From: Semisulcospira habei | Taxonomy: Eukaryota > Mollusca > Gastropoda > Semisulcospiridae | Direction: 5' to 3' | NCBI GenBank assembly: GCA_036245525.1 | Contig: BTPG01000005.1 | Location: 120,240,417 to 120,304,416 of the forward strand | Length of the DNA: 64,000 nt | Shown: positions 62,101 through 62,664 of the stretch, one piece after another | How positions within the stretch are numbered: position 1 is the stretch's first letter | How the letters are laid out: the number at the start of each line of letters is the position of its first letter | Notes under the pieces: generated by a model | What the model was told of the DNA's origin: nothing | Databases searched by the model: none | What the model saw: only the letters and a program-made list of their open reading frames with translations | Program-made: the position numbers and the translations under genes

Positions 62101-62656
62101 AAGGAAGTGAAAAAGGAGCCAGCCACAGACACTAAGGATGAGAGCAAGCCAGCAGACAAGAGGTATGCGAGCAAATGGCTAACGATTAACCCACTTAGCC
62201 CCGATACCCTGCAGCAGGAGATGGATCCACCATGATAATTCAAGGGTAGTGTCAGATTTGCTTGGTGCTTTAAGGCACCAAGCTAATCTGACACTACCCT
62301 TGAATTATCATGGTCGATTTATCTCCTGTAACTGGTGCTTACGTTGTTAGGTGACGCCTCCAGAATTTTGGAAAAGCAGCAATGGAGCTAAATGGGTTAA
62401 CACATTCAAGTCATGTCAAAGTCAGATATGTGGCCATTTGCCCAAATTCGCCACATCAGGTGGAATACTTATTTTGTATATTGTTTTTTTTATTTTCTGT
62501 TATGTTTTTGAAATAACAAATCCTATTGTTCGAGGCATGGTTTCATGGTGTGAATGGATTGTTTTTATTGTCAAGGTATAAACTGATTGTGCTAAGATTG
62601 TCTTTGCAGTGAGGAGAAAGAAAAGACAGAGACTGCAGCAACAGCAGAGAAGAAAG
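7980..62656 (+). CDS. HDAC1: Class I histone deacetylase HDAC1/2, 14 exons, 3' end outside window
   Basis: Zn-dependent lysine deacetylase acting on histone tails in the nucleus; in animals this family is the catalytic core of the Sin3, NuRD and CoREST corepressors. Fourteen exons join in phase into 498 codons plus 1 nt. The protein starts [17 protein letters not shown]. Seen residues: H140-H141, D176 and H178 (DIDIHHGDG), D264 (CGADSLSGD) and Y303 (GGGGYTIRN), the general-base, zinc-ligand and transition-state positions, at the same numbers as human HDAC1. K31, R270 and R306, the inositol-phosphate contacts, are also present. The C-terminal tail is Glu/Lys-rich with [13 protein letters not shown], a motif typical of HDAC1/2 and absent from HDAC3. 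Codon 499 is split after exon 14 (phase 1) and no stop is reached, so at least one more exon lies downstream. Start chosen because it gives the conserved N-terminus. Human HDAC1 is 482 residues, so little is missing. Introns 2, 5 and 6 (8.1, 17.8 and 20.7 kb) are filled with transposons. Confidence 0.97.
8029..9070. other. HDAC1 intron 1, first part
   Basis: About 1 kb of AT-rich intron. Open frames here have no recognisable content and no repeat boundaries were seen. Confidence 0.5.
9071..9441. mobile_element. TTAA hairpin MITE (copy 1), split by a LINE-tail insertion
   Basis: Ends ttaacccattcagccc and gagttaa. The core is a long palindrome: caggagatgggttgacc... to ...ggtcgatccatctcctg (9249-9361), with complementary arms of about 52 bp around a short loop. 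The left terminus is separated from the hairpin by 9094-9240, a probable insertion. Confidence 0.85.
9094..9226 (+). mobile_element. LINE/SINE 3' end with (ttattc)n tail
   Basis: A short segment with an aataaag signal at 9189-9195 ends in four to five ttattc units (9199-9224) and sits inside MITE copy 1. It is probably a 5'-truncated retrotransposon tail; family not recognised. Confidence 0.5.
9659..9865. mobile_element. TTAA hairpin MITE (copy 2), decayed
   Basis: Same family: ttgacctattttacccc at the left, ggctaaatgggttaa at the right, inner words caggagatg and aattcaaaggtagtg. One hairpin arm is partly lost. A poly-G tract of about 17 lies just outside (9638-9655). Confidence 0.75.
9916..10028 (+). 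CDS. HDAC1: HDAC1 exon 2
   Basis: Acceptor TGCAG and donor GTGAGT. Codes Gly17-Tyr54, including the [15 protein letters not shown] block with Lys31 (inositol-phosphate contact). Ends in phase 0. A DIRS element begins only about 10 bp past the donor. Confidence 0.96.
10039..10255. repeat. Left terminal repeat of DIRS C
   Basis: Same layout as the other DIRS ends in the window: tctcaaaa, cattaccga, gcttagct, aattttag, gaggcaaccac, gcctcccctg, then gcttagctc. Its inverted partner is not found. Confidence 0.65.
11585..12131 (+). repeat. ~110-bp minisatellite made from the RNase H segment of DIRS C
   Basis: Five units begin near 11585, 11691, 11804, 11911 and 12022 (periods 106, 113, 107, 111). 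Each codes, allowing for frameshifts, the block 'RLEMKAV..L...[14 protein letters not shown]'. This matches the single-copy RNase H block at 46.4 kb ([16 protein letters not shown]). The last unit alone continues into TVVAYIQNQ, the next RNase H motif, so the array grew inside the domain. Confidence 0.8.
13875..14087. mobile_element. TTAA hairpin MITE, diverged subfamily, within DIRS C
   Basis: Ends ttaacccttatc and gatatgggttaa. The internal words tatggcaggcacaaattgaag and the final ~45 bp match the copy at 52683-52906. It interrupts DIRS C. Confidence 0.75.
14402..14414. repeat. Target-site duplication, left copy (RTE-2)
   Basis: acaggcctgatgt is repeated exactly at 17685-17697. Confidence 0.9.
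14415..17684 (-). mobile_element. RTE-like LINE, copy 2, full length, antisense to HDAC1
   Basis: A 3.27-kb element bounded by a 13-bp TSD and inserted in DIRS C. Its 5' end (minus strand, 17684) starts cctcgcgctggg exactly as copy 1, and its 3' end is the same gtaagtaagtaag tail. It is closely similar to copy 1 along its whole length, so both derive from one recently active family. Confidence 0.93.
14607..17405 (-). pseudogene. RTE-2 endonuclease-reverse transcriptase, single late nonsense
   Basis: One open frame of 932 codons. Endonuclease residues ~25-260 carry [30 protein letters not shown] and [10 protein letters not shown] residues ~480-800 carry [27 protein letters not shown] and an intact FADDLALLS. 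The frame stops at a TGA after ITRQALS, where copy 1 reads on as [14 protein letters not shown] for ~65 more residues. A TGG to TGA change explains this. Apart from the lost C-terminal tail the enzyme domains look intact; whether the truncated protein works is unknown. Confidence 0.88.
17685..17697. repeat. Target-site duplication, right copy (RTE-2)
   Basis: Exact copy of 14402-14414. Confidence 0.9.
17808..17960. mobile_element. TTAA hairpin MITE remnants
   Basis: 17808-17863 is a right half of the family (ttgtcacggctgatccatct to ctaaatgggttaa). 17864-17960 carries decayed arm words (ggctggcacaaaaatagc, tggcaccactggtacca). Confidence 0.6.
18132..18249 (+). CDS. HDAC1: HDAC1 exon 3
   Basis: Acceptor TTTCCAG and donor GTGAGT. 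Codes [18 protein letters not shown] through KQMQR plus one base of Phe94. Ends in phase 1. Confidence 0.96.
18410..18568. mobile_element. TTAA hairpin MITE, in HDAC1 intron 3
   Basis: Left end ttaacccattacaccctgag. Hairpin gttgaagggtggtgccag... to ...ctggcaccacccttgaac (18479-18557). Confidence 0.75.
18697..18771 (+). CDS. HDAC1: HDAC1 exon 4
   Basis: Acceptor GTTGCAG and donor GTAAGT. Codes [18 protein letters not shown] to GGSV. This is the N-terminal part of the active-site fold. Ends in phase 1. Confidence 0.95.
19337..19475 (+). CDS. HDAC1: HDAC1 exon 5 (active-site His pair)
   Basis: Acceptor TTTTAAG and donor GTATGT. Codes [20 protein letters not shown], then His140-His141, to ILELLK. 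Ends in phase 2. The following intron is 17.8 kb and nearly all transposon. Confidence 0.96.
19641..19825. repeat. Left inverted terminal repeat, DIRS A
   Basis: Runs ttaccgatgacattacc... gctagactaattttagcc... caggtgaggggcgccatagc... gtcagtttcttagc. It pairs with 36950-37132 with few mismatches. Confidence 0.9.
19994..20113 (-). mobile_element. LINE-4 stub (5'-truncated, 120 bp)
   Basis: Matches the 3' end of LINE-4 at 32350-32467 essentially base for base, including the C-terminal codons and the (gaa)n tail. Flanked by the exact 13-bp TSD gcgtgcgtgtgtt (19981-19993 and 20114-20126). A typical 5'-truncated LINE insertion. Confidence 0.9.
20589..20598 (+). promoter_or_regulatory. TATA-like box in DIRS A leader
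   Basis: tatatataag lies upstream of the gag relic and 0.97 kb inside the left end. It is a plausible promoter for the element, by sequence only. Confidence 0.35.
21417..22060 (+). pseudogene. DIRS A gag relic, zinc motif and Pro-rich repeats
   Basis: [20 protein letters not shown] then CAPGWK sits at 21419-21495 and matches the DIRS gag zinc motifs at 10.6 and 39.35 kb. After it, [18 protein letters not shown] leads into Pro/Ala-rich repeats of the type [20 protein letters not shown] (21555-21835). The frame is lost beyond ~22.0 kb. Confidence 0.65.
22060..23200 (+). pseudogene. DIRS A interior, decayed gag/RT junction
   Basis: GC-rich sequence with no long frame of recognisable content. 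From its position it should hold the gag end and start of RT. Nothing firmer can be read. Confidence 0.4.
23200..24330 (+). pseudogene. DIRS A reverse transcriptase/RNase H relic
   Basis: Decayed but alignable by eye with element B2. [16 protein letters not shown] (~23470-23520) matches [36 protein letters not shown] (~23708-23767) matches [25 protein letters not shown] (~24140) matches the RNase H end of B2. Many frameshifts. Confidence 0.6.
24330..25080 (+). pseudogene. DIRS A tyrosine recombinase relic, N-terminal part
   Basis: Parallel to 46760-47540 in B2 almost throughout ([72 protein letters not shown]). It ends at [16 protein letters not shown], just where a foreign repeat array breaks the domain. 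Frameshifts throughout. Confidence 0.65.
25104..25640 (+). repeat. ~135-150-bp tandem array inside the recombinase of DIRS A
   Basis: About four units of gttgtagagccttcaa... gagcccgagctctagcgccg... ggtcgcggaacctcgagc, several ending in a gaaaagaaaaggaaa spacer (units near 25153, 25286, 25415, 25547). The unit is not recombinase sequence. It matches the gag Pro-rich repeat at 21603-21720 of the same element. Confidence 0.8.
25641..26102 (+). pseudogene. DIRS A tyrosine recombinase relic, C-terminal part
   Basis: Resumes the recombinase after the array, parallel to 47630-48050 in B2. The [12 protein letters not shown] box reads [12 protein letters not shown] in B2, and the tyrosine segment [11 protein letters not shown] is present. 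Frameshifted. It ends at the LINE-3 insertion. Confidence 0.65.
26090..26102. repeat. Target-site duplication, left copy (LINE-3)
   Basis: gctggtgggagac is repeated at 32103-32115. The uninterrupted site in B2 (48054 on) reads gctggtgggggac. Confidence 0.88.
26748..28184 (+). CDS. LINE-3 ORF1, zinc-knuckle nucleic-acid-binding protein
   Basis: Open frame of 478 codons ending TAA. In LINEs ORF1 protein binds the element RNA and escorts it to the nucleus. Residues ~60-190 look like a folded RNA-binding region without a motif I can name with certainty. Residues ~197-253 hold three consecutive CCHC-type knuckles: [28 protein letters not shown] and [15 protein letters not shown]. The rest is Pro/Ser-rich and disordered-looking. 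Only 9 nt separate it from ORF2, which suggests reinitiation of translation. Confidence 0.88.
   Translation: MENIKKPKLAPKRHIATDIDLENDSDSDCGEATPQVSAVWPRFLIIHSKVKEKPVSKLHPFLVGETLRSHVGRPEAQRLRSGDLLVECRTRAHSNGLLRLSSIGDTPVEVTPHKTMNSSRGVIKDQALAELSEDELVRNLKSQGVTYVRRFISKRGGREIRLPTIILTFGTPTAPTTIWGGYYSLKVKKYVPLPLRCFKCQKYGHGQKTCRQAEALCARCTKPGHSAESCTAIPLCVNCQGAHMASDKKCPRWISECRIQQVRVEKGLSFADAKKLVDGPGAAEAAPNSNNNFVYTFSAAVAGKRPTKDFSCQTPTSWLGAEPRILSPLESNPPPVVTRNQGTQRADATGPVAPPSAAPKPQPPPKPASLSTPKVSGSGQPSKAANSSGRNAAQDQKSKKSMGPPCARAQKGNIDVPLQNKYAALEEQMEGVEVVDAAAAPPPSSPRNQRRPGSRPPLCFSDSFQGKGQRGEKLRTPR
28194..31886 (+). CDS. LINE-3 ORF2, endonuclease-reverse transcriptase-RNase H
   Basis: Open frame of 1230 codons. 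Residues ~1-225: AP-type endonuclease ([44 protein letters not shown]). Residues ~480-750: reverse transcriptase ([49 protein letters not shown], catalytic FVDDF near residue 665). Residues ~960-1085: RNase H ([52 protein letters not shown]). Residues ~1173-1189: [17 protein letters not shown], a CCHC box. All catalytic Asp/Glu positions are present. The protein nicks target DNA and copies the element RNA at the nick. Confidence 0.93.
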   Translation: MDSLLQWNCRGFQANFEELRLLVKCYNPSVISLQETYLKTSDPVSFNGFNAIHKGSDSERRSGGVALLISSQILCSPVSIDTCLQAVAARVTLKKTITICSIYLPPSLRVCSNDFFNLVDQLPPPFILMGDFNGHTHLWGSDHYDGRGQMLEDVFSQLNLCVFNDGSPTYSNPGSGASSVLDLTVCDPSLMLDFDWKVHDDLCGSDHFPVVLSSVSCGEDPPVGRWNLKKANWPLFASLCQSRLTEEVVMSSEEPISSFTTILLDVAGETIPKTSASVPRKPRVPWFNEECRKAQIARKSAQRHAFRNPSQVNILTFKRQRAKARYIFKRERRASWRRFVSSLTSRTPSQKVWKAVRRIRGRGGSASVGHLRDGVSLVTDKKAVANLLASTIAHNSSTEHYSPFFQREKEKRESRICDFESDNSEDYNVPFTLSELQQALQKCNDPAAGLDTVHYQFLTHLPERSLLVLLKAFNHIWRTGHFPPSWRQAVVVPIPKPGKDPSDPGNYRPIALTSCLCKTMERLVNARLVWHLESQGLLTDLQCGFRRFRSTTDHLVRFESFIRDSFVNKQHVYAIFFDLEKAYDTTWKYGIMSDLLDMGFKGHLPVFIHNFLTNRSFHVRVGSTLSNSFEQEMGVPQGSILSPVLFSIKINNIVKAVKDDSKCSLFVDDFALCARGRGLASLERRLQLCVDRIQRWVSLNGFKFSPSKTVCVHFTNQTKFFPEPSLSIAGVPIKVAEEAKFLGVIFDKRLTFRNHINYLRTSCQKALDILRVVGRTDWGADRTVLLRLYRALVRSKLDYGSVVYGSASKSVLQRLNTIHHQGLRICLGAFRTSPVPSLYAEAGEPSLKLRRIRLMLSYVLKLKAHPDNPAYDCVFKPSFAEIYDTHPGAVRPLSFRVRPHLQAAGLDLDRVSESLQHITPPWLLPVPDILLDFTAHKKDSTPPAIYQQSLNELLSIFPGYCRIYTDGSKSEDGRVAAAAVSSRHPRRPFKHRLPDHSSVFSAELQAVLLALKHAYRSRERNFLILSDSLSALQALQGTGNDHPLLVQIRELHADLMKEYYDIIFIWVPGHVGIEGNRIADSASNDARNDPVPDTQTVYSDFRHVASAYIAREWQSEWDKEEANKLHEALPKLSDGLPYRCGSRREETVLARLHIGHTYVTHSYLLKQEEHPWCYACDEQYSVQHFLLSCADLIDTRYKHFTADSLKVLFRDVPLDKIFSFLRECHIFNKI
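32103..32115. repeat. Target-site duplication, right copy (LINE-3)
   Basis: Exact copy of 26090-26102. Confidence 0.88.
32262..32349. repeat. Internal complementary region of DIRS A (continues at 36897)
   Basis: gtcatcggtaatgtgttttg followed by aggaaacaaatg is the reverse complement of the outer left terminus (19623-19655). tgtatttttctttaaaatgt through cgaaaaatacttaccgatga is the reverse complement of the outer right terminus (37118-37171). LINE-4 splits it. Confidence 0.88.
32337..32349. repeat. Target-site duplication, left copy (LINE-4)
   Basis: tcgaaaaatactt is repeated at 36884-36896. Confidence 0.9.
32373..34001 (-). pseudogene. LINE-4 polyprotein, C-terminal frame (RT end, RNase H, zinc box)
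   Basis: Overlaps the previous frame by 52 nt and picks up at [20 protein letters not shown] thumb: [17 protein letters not shown]. RNase [45 protein letters not shown] and [20 protein letters not shown], with all D-E-D-D acidic residues present. The C-terminal [17 protein letters not shown] is a zinc box like that of LINE-3. Confidence 0.88.
33950..36211 (-). pseudogene. LINE-4 polyprotein, N-terminal frame (endonuclease, RT)
   Basis: 753 codons. After a Pro-rich lead the endonuclease reads [45 protein letters not shown] and [11 protein letters not shown]. The RT reads [61 protein letters not shown] and intact catalytic YADDLVLW. The frame ends in TAG at 33950, just after YADD, through a small insertion near 33965-33980. 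RT continues in another frame (next entry). Without this lesion the protein would be about 1,280 residues. Confidence 0.88.
36212..36883 (-). other. LINE-4 5' UTR
   Basis: No conserved coding content recognised. It should include the internal promoter expected of a full-length LINE; none could be identified. Confidence 0.55.
36884..36896. repeat. Target-site duplication, right copy (LINE-4)
   Basis: Exact copy of 32337-32349. Confidence 0.9.
36950..37132. repeat. Right inverted terminal repeat, DIRS A
   Basis: Reverse complement of 19641-19825, ending gtaatgtcatcggtaa. The outer extension (aagtatttttcg to aaagaaaaataca) runs to ~37173. Confidence 0.9.
37239..37380 (+). CDS. HDAC1: HDAC1 exon 6 (zinc ligands D176, H178)
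   Basis: Acceptor TCTTAAG and donor GTGAGC. Codes [17 protein letters not shown] to FPGTGDLR, with zinc ligands Asp176 and His178. Ends in phase 0. Starts 65 bp after the right end of DIRS element A. Confidence 0.97.
37504..37588. mobile_element. Small inverted-repeat element
   Basis: ttagccctttgcatatc at the left and gacacgcaaagggtta at the right are inverted copies. The interior arms gttgcgatgatt and aatcattacgat also pair. Different family from the long hairpin MITEs. Confidence 0.55.
37645..38416. other. Subterminal zone of element T, left side
   Basis: Non-coding, with repeated gttgttgcata, gcaacaactgcacaac and acaacaactgtgtaactgca words (37850-37985) mirrored on the far side at 52310-52620. 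38150-38416 has nothing recognisable. Confidence 0.45.
38417..40222 (+). mobile_element. DIRS-like fragment B1 (5' part only)
   Basis: Left DIRS terminus (tttgtttccttaaaaacatt, accgatgccattac, ggtctcttagctt, gcgccgtgaccc), of a different subfamily from A. A gag relic follows: [20 protein letters not shown] then [16 protein letters not shown] (~39341-39440), then [20 protein letters not shown] (~40170-40226), which parallels [19 protein letters not shown] in B2. The element stops there. RT, recombinase and right terminus are missing. Because its last gag segment is duplicated at 45.0 kb it is not the missing half of B2. Confidence 0.7.
42121..42738 (+). CDS. ORF of unknown function, 205 codons
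   Basis: Not recognised with certainty. The middle part ([49 protein letters not shown], then MVSPNVD) looks like the small barrel-plus-'WP' C-terminal module seen in many uncharacterised invertebrate proteins linked to mobile elements. The last third is built on a large foldback (42543-42715) and is probably not original coding sequence. It could be a 3' exon of an element-borne gene. Confidence 0.35.
   Translation: MVGRCTGFSAASVFTLRVVRMDKKLFIMWFSLRSDMVADHWVPNHFVPIVPHTHTQAPVVVTFHLVQWNGTEYVGQVKDVNERLQVVCVSFLSKCRHLYLWPIRFDYSWEPFDSFLRMVSPNVDKSTSSQMRQFFHSNLGQILHRNCRRNGYKIKSVMSRCLCFPTHVCIFTDMCSKTNVTSLYLSVSPAISSCLQTHTDHLSLY
42543..42715. repeat. Foldback, arms of ~80 bp
   Basis: agaaattgcagaagaaac... 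gtgatgtca... cctacacatgtc (42552-42630) is inverted as gacatgtgtag... tgacatcac... gtttctcctgcaatttct (42638-42700). The loop is very short (tgtatatttact). Transcription would give a nearly continuous ~80-bp hairpin. Confidence 0.75.
42739..44030. other. Non-coding part of element T / module interior
   Basis: AT-rich. Holds the right-hand repeat words noted for the 40.24-43.76 module. No gene seen. Confidence 0.4.
44036..44447 (-). pseudogene. Element T transposase-like protein, C-terminal piece
   Basis: Minus-strand frame reading [40 protein letters not shown], then ...[34 protein letters not shown] and the acidic end [15 protein letters not shown] before the stop. The order 'VNW..ikW, K.DLL.LC..G.IP..YH.fy..LP' is the usual C-terminus of a widespread uncharacterised invertebrate protein family. 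The identification is from pattern memory and not from a search. DIRS B2 lies directly upstream and breaks the gene. Confidence 0.55.
44480..45615 (+). pseudogene. DIRS B2 gag C-terminal part and RT start
   Basis: 44760-44890 codes an RS-rich stretch ([20 protein letters not shown]) in one frame. From 44833 another frame reads [20 protein letters not shown], then a Pro-rich linker with poly-C tracts (44991-45004, 45344-45360), then [15 protein letters not shown], the start of the DIRS RT. A TAG at 45613 follows, and the frame is lost. Confidence 0.7.
45618..46329 (+). pseudogene. DIRS B2 reverse transcriptase, internally deleted
   Basis: Just after the TAG a shifted frame gives [16 protein letters not shown]. 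From 45664 the main frame reads [26 protein letters not shown] (first catalytic Asp), then directly LNYLDDLLL (YLDD at 45811-45822). The ~50-60 residues that normally separate these two motifs are deleted. The tail has [21 protein letters not shown] and [20 protein letters not shown]. Not functional. Confidence 0.8.
46326..47321 (+). pseudogene. DIRS B2 RNase H end and recombinase N-terminal domain
   Basis: RNase H is split between frames: [34 protein letters not shown] followed by [19 protein letters not shown]. The recombinase arm-binding part begins at [20 protein letters not shown] and includes [20 protein letters not shown]. Several frameshifts. Confidence 0.75.
47322..48062 (+). pseudogene. 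DIRS B2 tyrosine recombinase catalytic domain
   Basis: The recombinase joins a circular DNA intermediate to the target. Catalytic Arg in [15 protein letters not shown] (AGG at 47528). HxxR box in [12 protein letters not shown] (47902-47913). [18 protein letters not shown] carries the nucleophilic Tyr (48009-48011). At least two frameshifts separate the Arg part from the HxxR-Tyr part. All four catalytic positions are still readable. Confidence 0.8.
48225..48330. repeat. Internal complementary region, DIRS B2
   Basis: Combines gtaatgtgttttgagaaaac (left-terminus side) with atgtatttttctttaaaatg and aaaaatacttaccgatgat (right-terminus side), as in element A. Confidence 0.8.
48349..48545. repeat. 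Right terminal repeat, DIRS B2
   Basis: Runs gtccgctaagaaactgactg... gaagggaggctacccggg... gctaaaattagactagct... taccatcggtaag. Close to the A right terminus. Confidence 0.85.
48589..49553. other. Interior of element T; one unknown ORF
   Basis: The + strand has an open frame of 147 codons (48652-49095) starting [20 protein letters not shown]. No motif recognised and it may be chance. Nothing else seen. Confidence 0.3.
49554..49928 (-). pseudogene. Element T transposase-like protein, catalytic-core piece
   Basis: Minus-strand frame beginning [20 protein letters not shown], continuing [20 protein letters not shown], then [16 protein letters not shown]. The 'YSD.C.GQNRN' box, with Asp at the end of a beta strand, is the signature of the RNase H-like core of this uncharacterised family. 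The next segment is shorter than usual, so an internal deletion is likely. The following ~55 codons look non-conserved. Confidence 0.55.
50203..50658. repeat. Inverted repeat, 57-bp arms
   Basis: gggagtaggcaggagaaaca... gtgcactactatatgtgg (50203-50260) is inverted at 50600-50658 (ccacatatagtagtgcacc... tgtttctcctgcctactccc). Confidence 0.85.
50268..50842 (+). repeat. Pair of ~200-bp direct repeats with TATA-like core
   Basis: 50268-50465 and 50643-50842 are near-identical, 375 bp apart. Both begin cctgcctactccctaagttc and include gggttatataagagacctga and cccttggtatgcata. The TATA-like word suggests small LTR-like or promoter-bearing units. They overlap the inverted repeat above. Family unknown. 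Confidence 0.75.
50732..51085 (-). pseudogene. Element T transposase-like protein, N-terminal conserved piece
   Basis: The minus strand reads [56 protein letters not shown] (about 51050-50890). This is the 'r..HI.SFp..ESHYCR..s..YL...l....M..mY' block that precedes the catalytic core in the same family as the two downstream pieces. A stop lies upstream in frame (51098-51100). The 50.2-50.84 repeat occupies the space before the core piece. Confidence 0.55.
51371..51406. repeat. (CT)n microsatellite
   Basis: About 18 CT units. Confidence 0.95.
51466..51603 (-). pseudogene. Possible first exon of element T protein, acidic N-terminus
   Basis: Minus-strand frame [45 protein letters not shown], then a GT donor (gaag|gtgtgtgtgag) and microsatellite. 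An acidic start fits this protein family. The exon boundary is a guess. Confidence 0.35.
51604..52682. other. Right flank of element T, subterminal zone
   Basis: 51604-52210 has no recognised gene. 52310-52620 carries repeated gttgttgcat/caacaactg words mirroring 37.65-37.98 kb. Confidence 0.4.
52683..52906. mobile_element. TTAA hairpin MITE, same subfamily as 13875-14087
   Basis: Ends ttaaccc... gggttaa. Hairpin gttcaagggtagtgtcagaa... to ...ttctggtaccacccttgaac (52738-52805). Confidence 0.85.
52927..54003. mobile_element. piggyBac-like TTAA element, ~1.07 kb
   Basis: Bounded by TTAA at both ends, with CCCTTTCATCCC just inside the left and the inverted GGGTTCAAAGGG just inside the right. 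TTAA targets plus CCCTTT ends are piggyBac hallmarks. The interior is AT-rich. A short acidic minus-strand frame ([13 protein letters not shown], ~53565-53527) may be a transposase N-terminus, but no catalytic domain is present, so it would be non-autonomous. Confidence 0.5.
54049..54235. repeat. Terminal repeat of DIRS D (left in window)
   Basis: Inverted partner of 57794-57970. Shared words include ttaccgatgacattactatt, ggaatgta, gtacc(c)tggatagcctccc and ctcacgtgagctgtct. Confidence 0.88.
54840..55960. repeat. ~105-190-bp GC-rich minisatellite in DIRS D
   Basis: Six to eight diverged units built from gttccat(c/t)agcct(c/g)gtc(c/g)gg, agaggcctg, ggcaaggcggggc and gtcgctgtgggccggg. Starts near 54850, 54960, 55255, 55435, 55655 and 55830. 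Open frames through it on both strands are chance products of GC content. Confidence 0.7.
56102..56132. repeat. Long poly-G tract
   Basis: About 30 consecutive G. A second run of about 18-20 G lies at 56457-56476. Both are in DIRS D. Confidence 0.9.
56354..56791 (-). pseudogene. Gag-like Pro/Arg-rich frame of DIRS D
   Basis: 145-codon minus-strand frame, Pro/Arg/Ala-rich, with PPPPPPP coded by the G tract. It sits where gag is expected in the antisense element but no zinc motif is visible. It may be a gag remnant or low-complexity sequence. Confidence 0.3.
57325..57655. repeat. Two ~165-bp direct repeats in DIRS D leader
   Basis: gagcaaacatgtgaaac with flanks recurs 180 bp apart, and both units close with cagaaaatgtcagggcc (57469-57484; 57639-57655). 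Confidence 0.8.
57794..57970. repeat. Terminal repeat of DIRS D (right in window)
   Basis: Inverted partner of 54049-54235. Continues outward as tgtttttgaggaaacaaa. Confidence 0.88.
58081..58173 (+). CDS. HDAC1: HDAC1 exon 7
   Basis: Acceptor TTTCAAG and donor GTAAGC. Codes [19 protein letters not shown] to SIFKP, 31 codons, phase 0. Starts about 90 bp after the end of DIRS element D. Confidence 0.96.
58297..58475. mobile_element. TTAA hairpin MITE in HDAC1 intron 7
   Basis: ttaaacccatttagcccc... hairpin 58325-58436 (gcaggagatgaatcgacc to ggtcaatttatctcct)... ctggggttaa. A broken copy (caggagatgattcaacc) lies just before it at 58273. Confidence 0.85.
58732..58796 (+). mobile_element. LINE-3-type 3' tail, ~50 bp, with 8-bp TSD
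   Basis: gagatggccttaatcgccag followed by ctcggcgttaaaccctaa matches the last ~45 bp of LINE-3 (32058-32100). tcagtttg flanks it at 58732-58739 and 58789-58796. Either an extreme 5' truncation or a SINE sharing the LINE tail. Confidence 0.6.
58953..59202 (+). CDS. HDAC1: HDAC1 exon 8 (D264, Y303)
   Basis: Acceptor TTTTACAG and donor GTATGT. Codes [19 protein letters not shown] through ALGVEVAN. Contains zinc ligand Asp264, Arg270, catalytic Tyr303 and Arg306. Ends in phase 1. Confidence 0.97.
59432..59625. mobile_element. TTAA hairpin MITE in HDAC1 intron 8
   Basis: The arms aattcaagggtagtgccaga then ttagcttggcgcc are perfectly inverted around ttca (59497-59574). Ends ttaaccaatataacc and ctaaatgggttaa. 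Confidence 0.9.
59703..59811 (+). CDS. HDAC1: HDAC1 exon 9
   Basis: Acceptor TTTCAG and donor GTAGGT. Codes [20 protein letters not shown] to EYMEKIK. Ends in phase 2. Confidence 0.95.
60023..60081 (+). CDS. HDAC1: HDAC1 exon 10
   Basis: Acceptor ATTGCAG and donor GTAGGT. Codes [19 protein letters not shown], the end of the catalytic domain. Ends in phase 1. Confidence 0.95.
60164..60377. mobile_element. TTAA hairpin MITE in HDAC1 intron 10
   Basis: ttaacacgtttcacccctac... gcaggagatggatagagcgt... ctccatctcc-type right arm... gttaaatgggttaa. Confidence 0.88.
60535..60606 (+). CDS. HDAC1: HDAC1 exon 11
   Basis: Acceptor TTTGCAG and donor GTAAGT. Codes [20 protein letters not shown] and SRIS; start of the acidic tail. 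Ends in phase 1. Confidence 0.94.
60822..61030. mobile_element. TTAA hairpin MITE in HDAC1 intron 11
   Basis: ttaacctatttagccccgac... The hairpin arms (60851-60975) are nearly perfect, around ggcgccggacggcgcc. The right terminus is diverged and lacks TTAA. Confidence 0.88.
61229..61378 (+). CDS. HDAC1: HDAC1 exon 12 ([13 protein letters not shown])
   Basis: Acceptor GTTCAG and donor GTGAGG. Codes [20 protein letters not shown] and on to [10 protein letters not shown]. In human HDAC1/2 the serines of the EEFSDSE motif are CK2 sites that promote complex assembly; similar regulation here is inference. Ends in phase 1. Confidence 0.94.
61424..61560. repeat. T-rich low-complexity tract with G run
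   Basis: T runs broken by single C from 61424 to 61472, ten or more G at 61473-61483, then further T runs. Intron 12. Confidence 0.9.
62084..62162 (+). CDS. HDAC1: HDAC1 exon 13 (Lys/Glu tail)
   Basis: Acceptor GTGCAG and donor GTATGC. Codes [20 protein letters not shown] then SKPADK. The phase fits its neighbours and the Lys/Glu composition matches HDAC1/2 tails, but this part evolves fast, so the call rests on splice sites and frame. Confidence 0.85.
62186..62400. mobile_element. TTAA hairpin MITE in HDAC1 intron 13
   Basis: Full-length, canonical: ttaacccacttagccccg... caggagatggatccacca... attatcatggtcgatttat... gagctaaatgggttaa. Begins 23 bp after the exon 13 donor. Confidence 0.92.
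62610..62656 (+). CDS. HDAC1: HDAC1 exon 14 (Lys/Glu tail)
   Basis: Acceptor TTTGCAG and donor GTAATG. Codes [16 protein letters not shown] plus one base. Ends in phase 1 with no stop; the rest of the window is intron. Confidence 0.8.
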
Positions 62657-62664
62657 GTAATGCA

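Noticed and set aside
7980..62656. HDAC3 or HDAC8 instead of HDAC1/2
   Set aside because: The [13 protein letters not shown] motif, acidic/Lys-rich tail, length and exact residue numbering fit HDAC1/2; HDAC3 and HDAC8 lack this tail.
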